The notes under the pieces: model-generated | What the model was told of the DNA's origin: nothing | The model's input: the letters and a program-made list of their open reading frames with translations, nothing else | Database searches by the model: none | Program-made: the position numbers and the translations under genes | Shown here: positions 8,965 through 18,055 of the stretch, piece after piece | Position numbering within the stretch: position 1 is the first letter of the stretch | Layout: each line of letters begins with the position of its first letter | From: Peptoclostridium acidaminophilum DSM 3953 | GTDB lineage: Bacteria > Bacillota > Clostridia > Peptostreptococcales > Peptostreptococcaceae | Assembly: GCF_000597865.1 (NCBI RefSeq) | Contig: NZ_CP007452.1 | Coordinates: forward strand, 503,183-567,182 | Direction: 5' to 3' | DNA length: 64,000 bases

Positions 8965-9355
8965 GATTACTTTGGAAGGTATGCAGGAGCTGATAGACAA
9001 GGTTAACAAGCTCGGTAACAAAGGGACAGAGATTAAAAAGAAGGCGTTAGATAAAGCCGGAGCCATGGTTAAAAGCAGCATGGAAGAGAAAGCACCGAGA
9101 TCTGAGCTTACGAAAAGACACCTGGCAGACAACATCAAGGTGTCTGAGATTGAAAGCGAGAACGGCGTTGACTTTATTAAGATTGGACCAAACAAGGGAG
9201 ATAATTCAGAGTTCTACTATTCAAAATTTACTGAATGGGGAACCTCGAAGATTCCTGCACAGCATTGGGCTGAAAACTCGGTATTGGAGAACAAGAAAAA
9301 AATCAATGAGGTAATCAAAGAGGAAATGGAAAGGGGGCTTGGTAAGCTTGATTAA
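8957..9355 (+). CDS. HK97 gp10-like tail completion protein (prophage A)
   Basis: 132 residues, HK97 gp10 family: short protein at the head-tail joint or tail terminator. Recognised by LEGMQELIDKVNKLGNKGTEIKKKALDKAGAMVKSSMEEKAP and the C-terminal block KFTEWGTSKIPAQHWAENS. It overlaps the previous gene by 8 bases and the next by a few, in the usual order adaptor, gp10, terminator, major tail protein. The prophage B counterpart (59316) is only distantly related. Confidence 0.82.
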   Translation: MAKITLEGMQELIDKVNKLGNKGTEIKKKALDKAGAMVKSSMEEKAPRSELTKRHLADNIKVSEIESENGVDFIKIGPNKGDNSEFYYSKFTEWGTSKIPAQHWAENSVLENKKKINEVIKEEMERGLGKLD

Positions 9356-9680
9356 TAAACTGGTCATCGATACATTGAAGCCCCTTGGCGTTCCAGTAGG
9401 ATTTCAAAAGTACTCCGGCCAAGAATCAACCTACATTACCTTTCATGAATATCTTCAAACTGGTGAAGAATTTGAGGAAGATGAGGAAGCCTTCACCGGG
9501 CATTATCTTCAAGTGGATATCTGGTCAAAAACAGACTACACCACATTGGGCGGCAATGTAAAAACTCTGCTTATTTCAGCGGGCTTAAAAAGACTGGATG
9601 AAGCGGATTTTTATGAACCGGATACTGGCCTCTATCATAAGGGGCTCAAATTTTACTTTTTAGAATCAAAGGAGGTTTAA
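9348..9680 (+). CDS. Tail terminator-like protein (prophage A)
   Basis: 110 residues from TTG at 9348, chosen because GGGGG lies about 10 bases upstream; a TTG at 9339 would sit on top of it. Position between gp10 and the major tail protein, and a small mixed alpha/beta sequence (YITFHEYLQTGEEFEEDEEAFTGHYLQVDIWSK), fit the DUF3168/minor tail terminator type that caps the tail tube. Identification rests mainly on gene order. The B counterpart is at 59744. Confidence 0.7.
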   Translation: MINKLVIDTLKPLGVPVGFQKYSGQESTYITFHEYLQTGEEFEEDEEAFTGHYLQVDIWSKTDYTTLGGNVKTLLISAGLKRLDEADFYEPDTGLYHKGLKFYFLESKEV

Positions 9681-9683
9681 CAT

Positions 9684-10256
9684 ATGGCAAGACAAATCGG
9701 ATTAAGGGACATCCACATTGCTTTATTGACAGACGATGACGAAACTGGTGCAACCTATGCAACGCCTACAAAACTTGAGAGGGCGGTCAGTGCAAAGCTC
9801 TCGCCAAAAGTGAACTCAGAAAACATTTATTCAGACGATACTGTGGAGGATGTAATCGCAGCTTTCGACAGCGTTGATGTGGAGATTGAGCTCAACCAGC
9901 TGTCGCTTACAAGCAGGGCTACCTTGCAGGGAGCGAAGGTGGTCAAGGGCGTTCTCATTGAAAGCAAGGAAGATATTGCGCCGATACTGGCACTTGGCTT
10001 CAAGTCCAAGAAGCATAATGGAAAGTATCGCTATGTGTGGCTGCTCAAAGGCAAGTTCGAACTGGCAACAGACGAGTACGACACCGAAGCGGAAAAGCCG
10101 CAGCCAAAGAGTGCAAAGCTCAAGGGGACGTTCTTTTCCAGGGATTATGATGGTAACTTTAGATTTATCGCTGATGAAGATGAAGTAGGTATTGATCCAA
10201 CCATTATTTCAGGCTGGTTTACAGCAGTACCGGCAGAACCAGTACCTGCGCCGTAA
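9684..10256 (+). CDS. Major tail tube protein (prophage A)
   Basis: 190 residues. The pattern IGLRDIHIALLTDDDETGATYATPTKLERAVSAKLSPK and ALGFKSKKHNGKYRYVWLLKGKFELATDEYDTEAEKP is the long-known clostridial/lactococcal siphophage major tail protein (phi13 type). It polymerises into the tail tube. A strong AGGAGG precedes it, fitting a highly expressed structural gene. The B version at 60089 shares the architecture but not the detailed sequence. Confidence 0.88.
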   Translation: MARQIGLRDIHIALLTDDDETGATYATPTKLERAVSAKLSPKVNSENIYSDDTVEDVIAAFDSVDVEIELNQLSLTSRATLQGAKVVKGVLIESKEDIAPILALGFKSKKHNGKYRYVWLLKGKFELATDEYDTEAEKPQPKSAKLKGTFFSRDYDGNFRFIADEDEVGIDPTIISGWFTAVPAEPVPAP

Positions 10257-10272
10257 GAAGGAGTGATGATAC

Positions 10273-10608
10273 GTGAAGGCAGCTGAGCTGAAACACAAGG
10301 GCATTAAATTTAAACTTGGAGATAAAGAATACGAATTGAAGCTTAATATGAACACCTTCTGCGAATTGGAGGAGGTTTACGGAGATTTAAATACCGCCTT
10401 TGATGATTTGCAGAATATGAAGCTAAAGGCAGTCAGAGCACTTATCTATGCAGCAGTAAAAGCAGAGGACGAAAGTGTTTCTTTAAAAGCTATAGGCGAG
10501 CAGTTGGGCTTGAATGATTTGGAAAGACTCGGAACAGCCATCAACGAAGCGCTTACTAAAGCAATGCCGGAGGTGGAGGAAAACCTGGGGGAAACGAAAG
10601 CCACTTAA
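10273..10608 (+). CDS. Tail assembly chaperone, short form (prophage A)
   Basis: 111 residues from GTG. It sits between the major tail protein and the tape measure, the place of the G/GT-type chaperone that coats the tape measure before tube assembly. Sequence: KFKLGDKEYELKLNMNTFCELEEVYG, then a helical part. An overlapping -1 frame continues past its stop with a conserved-looking tail sequence (see the next entry), so a minority of ribosomes probably make a longer product. Confidence 0.8.
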   Translation: MKAAELKHKGIKFKLGDKEYELKLNMNTFCELEEVYGDLNTAFDDLQNMKLKAVRALIYAAVKAEDESVSLKAIGEQLGLNDLERLGTAINEALTKAMPEVEENLGETKAT

Positions 10609-10790
10609 GTTCTGGAACATGGGACTGGGAGTGGCTTTTCTATTTAGGAACGAACCTTCTACAAATGAGTGAGGAGCAGTTCTGGCGCAGTACCCCGAAA
10701 AAGCTGCAGGCATTGTTTAAGGTGTACAAGACAGTCAATGGGATCGAGGACCAGTCTGACTTTGCAACAATTGACAACATTCTGTTTTAG
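10588..10790 (+). CDS. -1 frame extension of the tail assembly chaperone (prophage A)
   Basis: In the -1 frame the sequence stays open from upstream of the TAA at 10606 to a TAG at 10788-10790. After the short-form stop it reads TWDWEWLFYLGTNLLQMSEE and continues with KKLQALFKVYKTVNG, typical of T-type chaperone extensions. The only good slip site seen is the run GGGGG at 10587-10591 (zero frame CTG GGG GAA), where the glycine tRNA can re-pair in the -1 frame; this is not the classical heptamer. An independent start at ATG 10665 would lose the aromatic-rich part and has no clear ribosome site. Confidence 0.6.
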
Positions 10791-10804
10791 GGGAGGTGAG
10801 ATGA

Positions 10805-13102
10805 ATGGCAAACGGCAATAACACAGTAGTGGCCAGAGTTGGACTTGATGACAGCGGTTTTCAGGAAGGTGTCAGCAAGATCCAAAGAAGCTTGAAGGTA
10901 GTGCAGAGTGAATTCGCGGCGGCAAGTTCAAAGCTTGTAGACTATGGAAAGTCGACTGAGGGACTGAAGCTGAAGGCTGACAGCTTGAACCGACAGATGG
11001 AGCTACAGAAGGAAAAGGTAGCAGCACTGGCAAGAAGCTATCAGGAGAGTGTCGAGAAAAAAGGCGCTGATGCCAAGGCCACCGAGAACCTGAAGATTAA
11101 GCTGAACTATGCAAACGCAGAGCTTAGCAAAATGCAGCAGGAGCTTAAAGCAACAACGGAGGAACTGAAACTTAAGAGTTCAGCCTGGCATAAGCTCTCC
11201 GAAAGCATGGATAAAGCCGGACAGAAAATGAAGGCAGTGGGTGACAAGATATCCTCTGTCGGAAAGAAACTGTCTACAGCGGTGACACTTCCCTTAGTCG
11301 GAATAGGGACTGCGGCTACCAAGATGGCTATGGATGCAGTGGAATCTGAGAACCTTTTCGAAGTTGCAATGGGCGGTGTGGCTGATGATGCAAGAAAATG
11401 GTCTGAAGAAACCTCCAAGGCTCTTGGACTTAATGCCTATAATGTCAGAAACAATATGGCCACCTATAATGCCATGCTCACCTCTATGGGACTTGCAACA
11501 GATGAGTCCTTGAAAATGTCCGAAGGGCTGACTCGGTTATCCTATGACATGGCATCCTTCTATAACCTAAAGCCGGAAGAAGCCTTCGAGAAATTAAAGT
11601 CGGGTATCTCAGGAGAAGCTGAACCGCTCAAGGCACTGGGTATTCTGGTCAACGATACGACTATCAAAACCTATGCATATACCCATGGCATTGCCAAGCA
11701 GGGGCAAGAACTGACCGAGGCTCAAAAAGTCCAGGCTCGTTACGGCGCCATTATGGAGGCAACGAAGAATGCCCAGGGAGACCTTGCCAGAACCATGGAT
11801 TCTCCAACCAACAAACTAAGGATTATGAAGGAGCAGGCCCAGCAGATAGGGATTCAATTTGGACAGATCTTGATTCCGATACTCGAGAAGCTGATTGCTG
11901 TCATAAAGCCTTTGATGGACAGATTCCAGGGACTTTCCAAGGAACAGCAGGAACTGATTGTAAAAATCGCTCTTGTAGCAGCTACTGTTGGACCGGTTGT
12001 CATGGTTATCGGAAAAGTTGTGTCGGTAGTTGGTACCATGTCATCTGCCTTTGGAGCCATATCCGGTGCAATGGCAGCAGCAGGAGGGGCATCAGGTGCA
12101 GTAGGCGCTGCAATTGCGGCGATAACCGGGCCTGTTGGCATTGCAATTGCTGCGGTGGCAGCATTTATTGCCATTTTCGTACTGCTTTTTAAGAATAATG
12201 AAAACTTTAGAAACAGTGTTATTACGGTATGGAATCAGATCAAGGCGATTATGGCCGGCGTGTTCGAGGCGATAAAGACCTTGATTCAAGCTTTCGTACA
12301 AGTCGCAGGAGCCATCTGGCAGAAATATGGAGCAGATATCATCGCTGTCATTTCGGTGGCCTTCAATGTTATAGCATCGGTAGTAGCGACTACACTGAAT
12401 GCGATAAAAAACATTATTCAGATCGTGACCAGCCTTATCAAGGGCGATTGGCAAGGCGTTTGGGAAGGCATAAAGAATCTGACTCAGAATTTGTGGAACG
12501 GAATCCAGAGCGTTATTAGCGGGGTGCTGAACCTTATAAAAGGAATCATCTCGGTAGAAACCGGAATTGTGAAGAATACCATCACAGGGGCATGGAATGC
12601 AGTAAAATCAGTGACCTTAAGCATATGGCAGGGGATCAAGACCGCAATTGAAACTCCGATCAATGCAGCCAGAAACACAGTTAAGGCCACGATTGACGCT
12701 ATCGTAGGATTCTTTAGGAATCTTAAGATCCCTGAAATCAAGATTCCGCAGATCAAGCTGCCCCACTTCGCGCTTACAGGCAAATTCAGCCTAAGCCCGC
12801 CACAAGTGCCGAAGCTTTCAGTCAACTGGTACTCGACTGGCGGAATTTTCTCAAGCCCAAGTGTTATCGGTATTGGTGAAGCCGGTACTGAGGCGGTTGT
12901 TCCCGTAGAAAAGCTTGACGAGATTATGGCTAAGGCGCTTCAGAAAATTGGGGTAGGAACTCAAGCCAAGACAGCTGGGACAGGAATTCAGAGCGGCAAT
13001 GTGACAAACAACTATGACATTACAATAAATAATCCGAAGTCGGAAGCAGCCTCTGACAGCACTCGGAGAGTTCTTCTCAGACAATCCTATGGCTTGGGTT
13101 AA
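10805..13102 (+). CDS. Tape measure protein (prophage A)
   Basis: 765 residues, setting tail length and passing into the host during DNA injection. Residues 10-145 form a coiled coil (KIQRSLKVVQSEFAAASSKL, LNRQMELQKEKVAALARSY). A TP901-type core follows (AVESENLFEVAMGGVADDARKWSEETSKALGLNAYNVRN, PEEAFEKLKSGISGEAEPLKALGI). Strong hydrophobic segments lie around residues 400-470 (VAATVGPVVMVIGKVVSVVG, GAIAAITGPVGIAIAAVAAF), then tryptophan-containing helical repeats and the C-terminal GIGEAGTEAVVPVEK. No lytic domain is apparent. It is quite short for a siphophage, and much of the sequence differs from B's. Confidence 0.93.
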   Translation: MANGNNTVVARVGLDDSGFQEGVSKIQRSLKVVQSEFAAASSKLVDYGKSTEGLKLKADSLNRQMELQKEKVAALARSYQESVEKKGADAKATENLKIKLNYANAELSKMQQELKATTEELKLKSSAWHKLSESMDKAGQKMKAVGDKISSVGKKLSTAVTLPLVGIGTAATKMAMDAVESENLFEVAMGGVADDARKWSEETSKALGLNAYNVRNNMATYNAMLTSMGLATDESLKMSEGLTRLSYDMASFYNLKPEEAFEKLKSGISGEAEPLKALGILVNDTTIKTYAYTHGIAKQGQELTEAQKVQARYGAIMEATKNAQGDLARTMDSPTNKLRIMKEQAQQIGIQFGQILIPILEKLIAVIKPLMDRFQGLSKEQQELIVKIALVAATVGPVVMVIGKVVSVVGTMSSAFGAISGAMAAAGGASGAVGAAIAAITGPVGIAIAAVAAFIAIFVLLFKNNENFRNSVITVWNQIKAIMAGVFEAIKTLIQAFVQVAGAIWQKYGADIIAVISVAFNVIASVVATTLNAIKNIIQIVTSLIKGDWQGVWEGIKNLTQNLWNGIQSVISGVLNLIKGIISVETGIVKNTITGAWNAVKSVTLSIWQGIKTAIETPINAARNTVKATIDAIVGFFRNLKIPEIKIPQIKLPHFALTGKFSLSPPQVPKLSVNWYSTGGIFSSPSVIGIGEAGTEAVVPVEKLDEIMAKALQKIGVGTQAKTAGTGIQSGNVTNNYDITINNPKSEAASDSTRRVLLRQSYGLG

Positions 13103-13120
13103 AGGGAGGTGAAGCAAGAT

Positions 13121-13930
13121 TTGAAAGGGCAAACATGGCAGTTTAATGGCGTTAGTCTAAACACCAAGGCATGGTCCGTGATAGATGTTCCAGAAGGAAT
13201 AGGCACACCGGGACTTAGAGGCAGCAACCTACAAGTGCCGTTCCAAAACGGCAAGCGCTGGATTAAGAAGCGCTATGATGAAAGAATCGTTATGCTACCA
13301 ATGTGGGTTAGAGGGCTTGACCCTTTGACAGGAAAACTGCCGAGCGGCAAAAGCGAAAATGAAGCCTTGTATGACAACATCGACTACTTGAGCGGCGTGT
13401 TCGGCAAACGCGGCCAGTTTGTGCTGAAAAGAGTCCTTCCGGACGGGACTGAAAGAGAGGCAATAGCCGAAGTTTATAGGCCTGTCAGCTTTGGAAAGAC
13501 CCAGGCTGGATACGCCAAGTTCGCAGTGGAGTTCCTGCTTTCAGATCCCTTCTTCTATGCTTCCCAAACGGCTATTGAAACACAGAACATAACTTCGACA
13601 ACCCAGGAATGGAGCCACAATAATCCGGGGAATGCCCCGGTTACAGATGCAATCATAATCCTGACCGGGCCGATGGAATCCCCAAAGTTTGAGTGCCTGG
13701 ACAGCAATGTGTGGCTTCAGTACCAGGGAAGCATCGGATCGGGAGAAAGCGTGGTCATAAACACAGGTGATTTCAAGTGTACAAAGGGCAGCACCAACAT
13801 GCTCTCCGCCATCAGGCATGGGGGCGATGCATACTGGCTTGTGCTTGAAGCGGGATACAATCAATTGAGATTAATAAACGGAGTGTCGGGCGGTAGCATC
13901 AAGCTGGAATATTACCCGGCATTTTTTTAG
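13121..13930 (+). CDS. Distal tail protein (Dit) (prophage A)
   Basis: About 270 residues from TTG at 13121; a GTG at 13109 overlaps the ribosome site and is less likely. The N-terminal blocks TWQFNGVSLNTKAWSVIDVPEGIGTPGLRGSNLQVPFQNGKRW and the beta-rich FVLKRVLPDGTEREAIAEVYRPV followed by FAVEFLLSDPFFY are characteristic of the Dit/siphovirus tail component family, the hub joining tail tube and baseplate. It follows the tape measure directly, as expected. Confidence 0.85.
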   Translation: MKGQTWQFNGVSLNTKAWSVIDVPEGIGTPGLRGSNLQVPFQNGKRWIKKRYDERIVMLPMWVRGLDPLTGKLPSGKSENEALYDNIDYLSGVFGKRGQFVLKRVLPDGTEREAIAEVYRPVSFGKTQAGYAKFAVEFLLSDPFFYASQTAIETQNITSTTQEWSHNNPGNAPVTDAIIILTGPMESPKFECLDSNVWLQYQGSIGSGESVVINTGDFKCTKGSTNMLSAIRHGGDAYWLVLEAGYNQLRLINGVSGGSIKLEYYPAFF

Positions 13931-13942
13931 GAGGTGGAAACG

Positions 13943-14812
13943 ATGTACGCAGAAGTTGCGGAACACAGGATGCCATATGATATAGATGGAACAGAAGTAG
14001 GTTTTAGGAGCATGTCTGATATTGGCTCCATTGAGCAAATTATTGGAAACGGCATGGCGTCTTGGCTTGACAGTACTGCCAAGGGCAATTTAAACAAAGA
14101 AAACCGCTCTCAATCCTGGAAGGTAGGCGATTATAGGCTGGGCGCAGCATTCTGGTTTTTCTTTCCCGAACTTAGGGAGGTCAATAAAGTCGCATTTCAT
14201 TGGGGCTCAACAACAGGAGGCTCCTTTGTCAATCATACGATACAGGGATCGGCCGATACAACAAATGGAGTGGATGGTACCTGGGAAACAGGCGTTTATA
14301 CAATACCGGCAGCCAACACAGACATGGACCATTGGAGAAACAAGATATTCACCCTTTCCTTTTCTGGACCGGTCAAGGCTATCCGGATAGGATTCCGTGA
14401 ATCTTCTCCACAGTTTGAAGACGTGTACCTATGTGGCATCCATCTTTATGGGAGAAAAGCAGCTGGTGAGCAACAGGATGATGTTGCTCTAACTGATGCA
14501 TCCGGAGTCGAGCTGACTTCGCTTATAGACTTTGGAGACCAACCGGAAGGAACTACGGAAATACAAAGTTTTAAAATCAAAAATACAAGCAGTTCTAGGA
14601 TTGCAAACAATGTAAACATCCAGCTCAACCATGCAGACTTTACGATTTCATTCAGCCAGGACGGACCGTGGCAGAGTGTTCTTGATATTTCGTCAATAGG
14701 GCCTGGTTCGCTATCCAGCACAATATTTGTACGAAACCTGCTCGGGCCGCCGCTTTTGGCGCTAGGACCGAAGGCAGCTAGGGCAATTGTTACGGTTGGC
14801 AGCTGGACGTAA
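13943..14812 (+). CDS. Baseplate/tail protein with discoidin-like region (prophage A)
   Basis: 289 residues from the ATG behind GAGGTGG. The first half resembles a discoidin/galactose-binding beta-sandwich (ASWLDSTAKGNLNKENRSQSWKVGDYRLGAAFWFFFPE, VNKVAFHWGS, AIRIGFRESSP). The second half looks immunoglobulin-like (SLIDFGDQPEGTTEIQSFKIKNTSSSRIANNVNIQL, an Abp/DUF11-like style). It probably contacts host surface sugars. No homologous gene lies in the visible part of prophage B. The domain calls are by pattern only. Confidence 0.65.
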   Translation: MYAEVAEHRMPYDIDGTEVGFRSMSDIGSIEQIIGNGMASWLDSTAKGNLNKENRSQSWKVGDYRLGAAFWFFFPELREVNKVAFHWGSTTGGSFVNHTIQGSADTTNGVDGTWETGVYTIPAANTDMDHWRNKIFTLSFSGPVKAIRIGFRESSPQFEDVYLCGIHLYGRKAAGEQQDDVALTDASGVELTSLIDFGDQPEGTTEIQSFKIKNTSSSRIANNVNIQLNHADFTISFSQDGPWQSVLDISSIGPGSLSSTIFVRNLLGPPLLALGPKAARAIVTVGSWT

Positions 14813-14825
14813 CGGGGGTGAGTAG

Positions 14826-17585
14826 ATGGGCCTTCCAAGCATAAATCTCGTCAGCCCTGCCAATCAGGCAAGCTTGTCAGTGACAATGAGCGCTTTTGAT
14901 GCAACCTATAGTGATAATATTAACCAGCTGGTTGCATCATCAGTTATCTTCGAGATTGATACAGTCAACACTTTTGACAGCTTAAATAAGAAAACTAGCA
15001 CTTTTTCAAATGTTGCCCACAACACCACCTGCCGCATGGTTGCGATGTTATCAAACGGGACATGGTATTGGCGGGTAACCGCAACCAATGCGAGCGGGAC
15101 TAAGGTTTCTCAGATCCAAACGCTCACAGTAAGCCAAGTGCTGAAAAGGGCGTTTTCGTTTTATGAGAATGTCGCCAAGCTTGATGTCTGGTTGAACAAG
15201 AGAATTCTGGCTGTTTACGAGAACGTGGCAAAGCTGAATCTCTGGACTAAGAAGAGGACAGAGGCTTTCTATGAAAACGTGGCAAAGGCGAATATCTGGA
15301 CAGACCAAAGGGCGCTTTATGATTATGAAAACATAACCAGTGACCCTCCGTTCCCTTTTATCGAAAGGCTATCCACTACCAGGGCATCTGAAGGAACGGT
15401 TGTAACGATTTATGGTAATGGTTTTGGGGCCAAGGCTGAAGTTGATCCGTTGAACGCAGATAGATCGGTAAGGGGCTATGGGGGATTTGTATACCTGGGG
15501 AATCAGCTGTGTAACGTTATTTCCTGGAGCTGGGATAAGATCGTATTTCAAATCCCGCAGGAAGCCGAAAGTGGAGCGGTCAAGGTTGCCCTTACAGTAC
15601 CAGATCCGCCAGGTGTGAGATACAGCAATGTGATAGGTATGGAGGTTTATGATGCAGAGCCTGCCGATGACATAGGCATTGAACTTTTTGTCTGCGACAA
15701 AAACAATCCGAACAGTATACTTTGCCAGCTCGATGGGGCGAAGAATAAATCATTTCAGGTTCTGCTGAATAATCCCGGCAGCGGCAAGTTTTCCATCAGC
15801 AGGTATGATGACAAGGGCGGCAGCAGGAACTATGTGTCTGACCAGAACTTCATTCTTTGCAGGCTGGATGGAATTGATATATTCAAGTGGATAATTGAAG
15901 CAAGAAGGCCTTCCTATGTGGATGACAGCGAGCAGCAGATGATCGAGGTAAGCGGAAGAGGGGTTCTCTCCCTTCTTGATCGGGCAGTGGTATATCCAGA
16001 AGGTATGCCCCACCCTGCCACTCTGGAAAGAACATTTACGGATGCGCATGGCGGCGCGATTTTAAGACAACTTTTGCTGGAAGCCCAGCAAAGAGGGTGT
16101 TTGGCAGGAGTATCAATTGACTGGACTACAGATGCAGATACACTGGGCAACCCTTTTGAGGATAAAACAACCCTTACATTTCATGCAGGAACTCCCCTGT
16201 CGCAGGTTGCAGCAAAGCTCAGCGAAGGGATGGGATTGTTCGATATTGAGATGACTCCAACCTTGCATCTAAAGCTGTACAAGGTTAAGGGCACAGATAA
16301 GTACGACACAGTGAAATACAGGCCCGGTCAAGCGATTATCAAGCACCAGAACCAAAGCGACAGCGCAAATATGACGAATGCGCTTCTTGTTGAGGGTGAA
16401 AATGGCAGTCTGATTGAAACAGCGCACCCTACAAGCCAGATGGACTGGGGTAGGCGTGAAGGATATCTTCAGGCAAGGAACATCCCAAACGACTGGGCAA
16501 AACTCCAGGACTATGGACAATTATTCCTAAGAAATGCGGCGCAGGTGAGCTGGGGCATTCAGGGTACTGTTATTAAGTTTACGGACTCAGAGGGAAATAA
16601 GCTAAAGCCCTTTGAAACCTTTATGATGGGAGATTGGATTGGCTGGTACATTTCTCCGGAAGGAAGCGACACCGAAGGCTTCGACGGAAAGGTCAGGGTC
16701 AAGGGGATCACCTGCGAGGAAGATGAAGCAGGGGCTTTGAACTACACCCTTGAACTGAACAATATCATGCTGGAGCATGAGATCCGCATGAACCAGTTGG
16801 TCGAGAGGATGTCCATGTTCACCCAAAACAGCGCGCTTTCCACACCGGCTACCGAAAGCCCGGCGGGGATCAGCCATAACCACACCCACTCCATGCTGCT
16901 TGGGCTGAACTCCGATGACCACCCTCAATATTACAACGAAGCAAGGCATGCGGCGGACTTGCATACAGGAATAGCGAGGGTAGCTGGTATTAAAAAGGCT
17001 GGATCAAATGAAATGACTGGAATGATTACTCTCGCAGCCGGAAACAACATTTCTATTGCTCAGGATGATGCAAATAAGACCTTTACGATTGCGGCAAGCG
17101 CTACAATAGCAAGTAGTCAGTGGTTTCAATTCTGGACAGGAAATCCAAGCAAAACAACCACTACCCAAATGACAAAAGGTGTATATTTAGCGCCTGAGGC
17201 AGATATCACTGTTAAAGGAATTTCGGCTTTGATTGATGATATAGGGAAAGACATAAAACTTGCTATTTATGAGTTATCCTCAGCAAATATTCAGCTCGGC
17301 GGTGCCGTAGCGGAATCATCCAATATTACGATGACCGGCAAAAAGAATTATATTGCTAAGCTGTCCTCCCCTGTGACATTAAAGGCAGGACATTTCTATG
17401 CATTAGCAGCTGTTTTGCAAAGTGGGACAACCCTTGGAGCATGCTCAAGTACGTATGCCAAGGATACTATCCTAACAGGAGTCAATGGATATCTGCGACT
17501 TGCAGGAATCCCTGCAAATGGAGCGACTTGGGAAGTTTCAATTGGAACATCGCCATATGCTTTTGGAATCCTAATAGAGGTATAA
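14826..17585 (+). CDS. Large tail (baseplate/receptor-binding) protein with repeats (prophage A)
   Basis: 919 residues in several parts. Residues 1-105 are fibronectin-III-like (NGTWYWRVTATNASGTKVSQI). Residues 110-170 hold three and a half units of a YENVAK repeat. Residues 185-275 are an IPT/TIG domain (RASEGTVVTIYGNGFGAKA). Residues 285-665 match siphophage tail-hub proteins of the ReqiPepy6 gp37 style (IELFVCDKNNPNSILCQLDGAKNKSFQVLLNNPGSGKFSIS). A fibre motif LGLNSDDHPQYYNEARHAADLH leads into a beta-rich C-terminus that probably binds the receptor. No peptidase motif was seen, so this tail appears to lack a built-in hydrolase. Confidence 0.8.
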   Translation: MGLPSINLVSPANQASLSVTMSAFDATYSDNINQLVASSVIFEIDTVNTFDSLNKKTSTFSNVAHNTTCRMVAMLSNGTWYWRVTATNASGTKVSQIQTLTVSQVLKRAFSFYENVAKLDVWLNKRILAVYENVAKLNLWTKKRTEAFYENVAKANIWTDQRALYDYENITSDPPFPFIERLSTTRASEGTVVTIYGNGFGAKAEVDPLNADRSVRGYGGFVYLGNQLCNVISWSWDKIVFQIPQEAESGAVKVALTVPDPPGVRYSNVIGMEVYDAEPADDIGIELFVCDKNNPNSILCQLDGAKNKSFQVLLNNPGSGKFSISRYDDKGGSRNYVSDQNFILCRLDGIDIFKWIIEARRPSYVDDSEQQMIEVSGRGVLSLLDRAVVYPEGMPHPATLERTFTDAHGGAILRQLLLEAQQRGCLAGVSIDWTTDADTLGNPFEDKTTLTFHAGTPLSQVAAKLSEGMGLFDIEMTPTLHLKLYKVKGTDKYDTVKYRPGQAIIKHQNQSDSANMTNALLVEGENGSLIETAHPTSQMDWGRREGYLQARNIPNDWAKLQDYGQLFLRNAAQVSWGIQGTVIKFTDSEGNKLKPFETFMMGDWIGWYISPEGSDTEGFDGKVRVKGITCEEDEAGALNYTLELNNIMLEHEIRMNQLVERMSMFTQNSALSTPATESPAGISHNHTHSMLLGLNSDDHPQYYNEARHAADLHTGIARVAGIKKAGSNEMTGMITLAAGNNISIAQDDANKTFTIAASATIASSQWFQFWTGNPSKTTTTQMTKGVYLAPEADITVKGISALIDDIGKDIKLAIYELSSANIQLGGAVAESSNITMTGKKNYIAKLSSPVTLKAGHFYALAAVLQSGTTLGACSSTYAKDTILTGVNGYLRLAGIPANGATWEVSIGTSPYAFGILIEV
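15157..15335 (+). repeat. In-gene tandem repeat encoding YENVAK units
   Basis: Three full units of 18 to 19 codons plus a partial fourth. The protein blocks are FYENVAKLDVWLNKRI, VYENVAKLNLWTKKRT, FYENVAKANIWTDQRA and then YDYENI. The DNA copies are recognisably related but have drifted (for example AATGTCGCCAAG against AACGTGGCAAAG), so the array is not recent. It links the fibronectin-like part to the IPT/TIG domain of the tail protein. Confidence 0.85.
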
Positions 17586-17605
17586 TCAAATAATTTAATT
17601 CCTTT

Positions 17606-17624
17606 GAGCCTACGGGCTCTTTTT
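17606..17624 (+). terminator. Hairpin and T-run before the holin gene
   Basis: GAGCC pairs with GGCTC around a TACG tetraloop and runs into TTTTT. It sits 26 bases upstream of the holin start and its ribosome site, so it separates tail and lysis genes or attenuates read-through between them. Confidence 0.6.
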
Positions 17625-17650
17625 CATTTTAAGTAAGGAGGAATTGGCCT

Positions 17651-18055
17651 ATGAAAGACATTGTTAACACGATTCAGATTGTCATTGCCGCGGTAGGCGG
17701 TTATATTGGGTATTTCCTGGGAGGCTGGGACGGATTTCTTTATGCTTTGGTAGCGTTTGTCGTTATCGACTACCTGACGGGAATTATGGTGGCAATCATA
17801 GAAAAACGCCTTTCAAGCGAAGTGGGCTTTAGGGGCATCTTCAAGAAGGTGCTAATTTTTTCACTGGTGGCGGTAGGCCACATTATCGATTCGCAGCTAA
17901 TCCAAACAGGCAGTGCTATTCGTACCGCTGTCATCTTCTTTTATTTATCGAACGAAGGAATCAGCATCATAGAGAATACGGCTAAAATTGGGCTCCCTAT
18001 TCCCGAAAAACTAAAAACAGTCTTAGAGCAGCTGGATAAGGAGGACGCCAAATGA
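17651..18055 (+). CDS. Holin, phage holin 4 type (prophage A)
   Basis: 134 residues that fit the toxin-secretion/phage-lysis holin family. There are hydrophobic segments at about residues 8-30 (IQIVIAAVGGYIGYFLGGW), 32-50 (FLYALVAFVVIDYLTGIMVA) and 68-85 (VLIFSLVAVGHII), plus the characteristic FFYLSNEGISIIENTAKIGLPIPEKL. It forms holes in the membrane that release the amidase. Its stop overlaps the amidase start by 4 bases. Confidence 0.9.
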   Translation: MKDIVNTIQIVIAAVGGYIGYFLGGWDGFLYALVAFVVIDYLTGIMVAIIEKRLSSEVGFRGIFKKVLIFSLVAVGHIIDSQLIQTGSAIRTAVIFFYLSNEGISIIENTAKIGLPIPEKLKTVLEQLDKEDAK

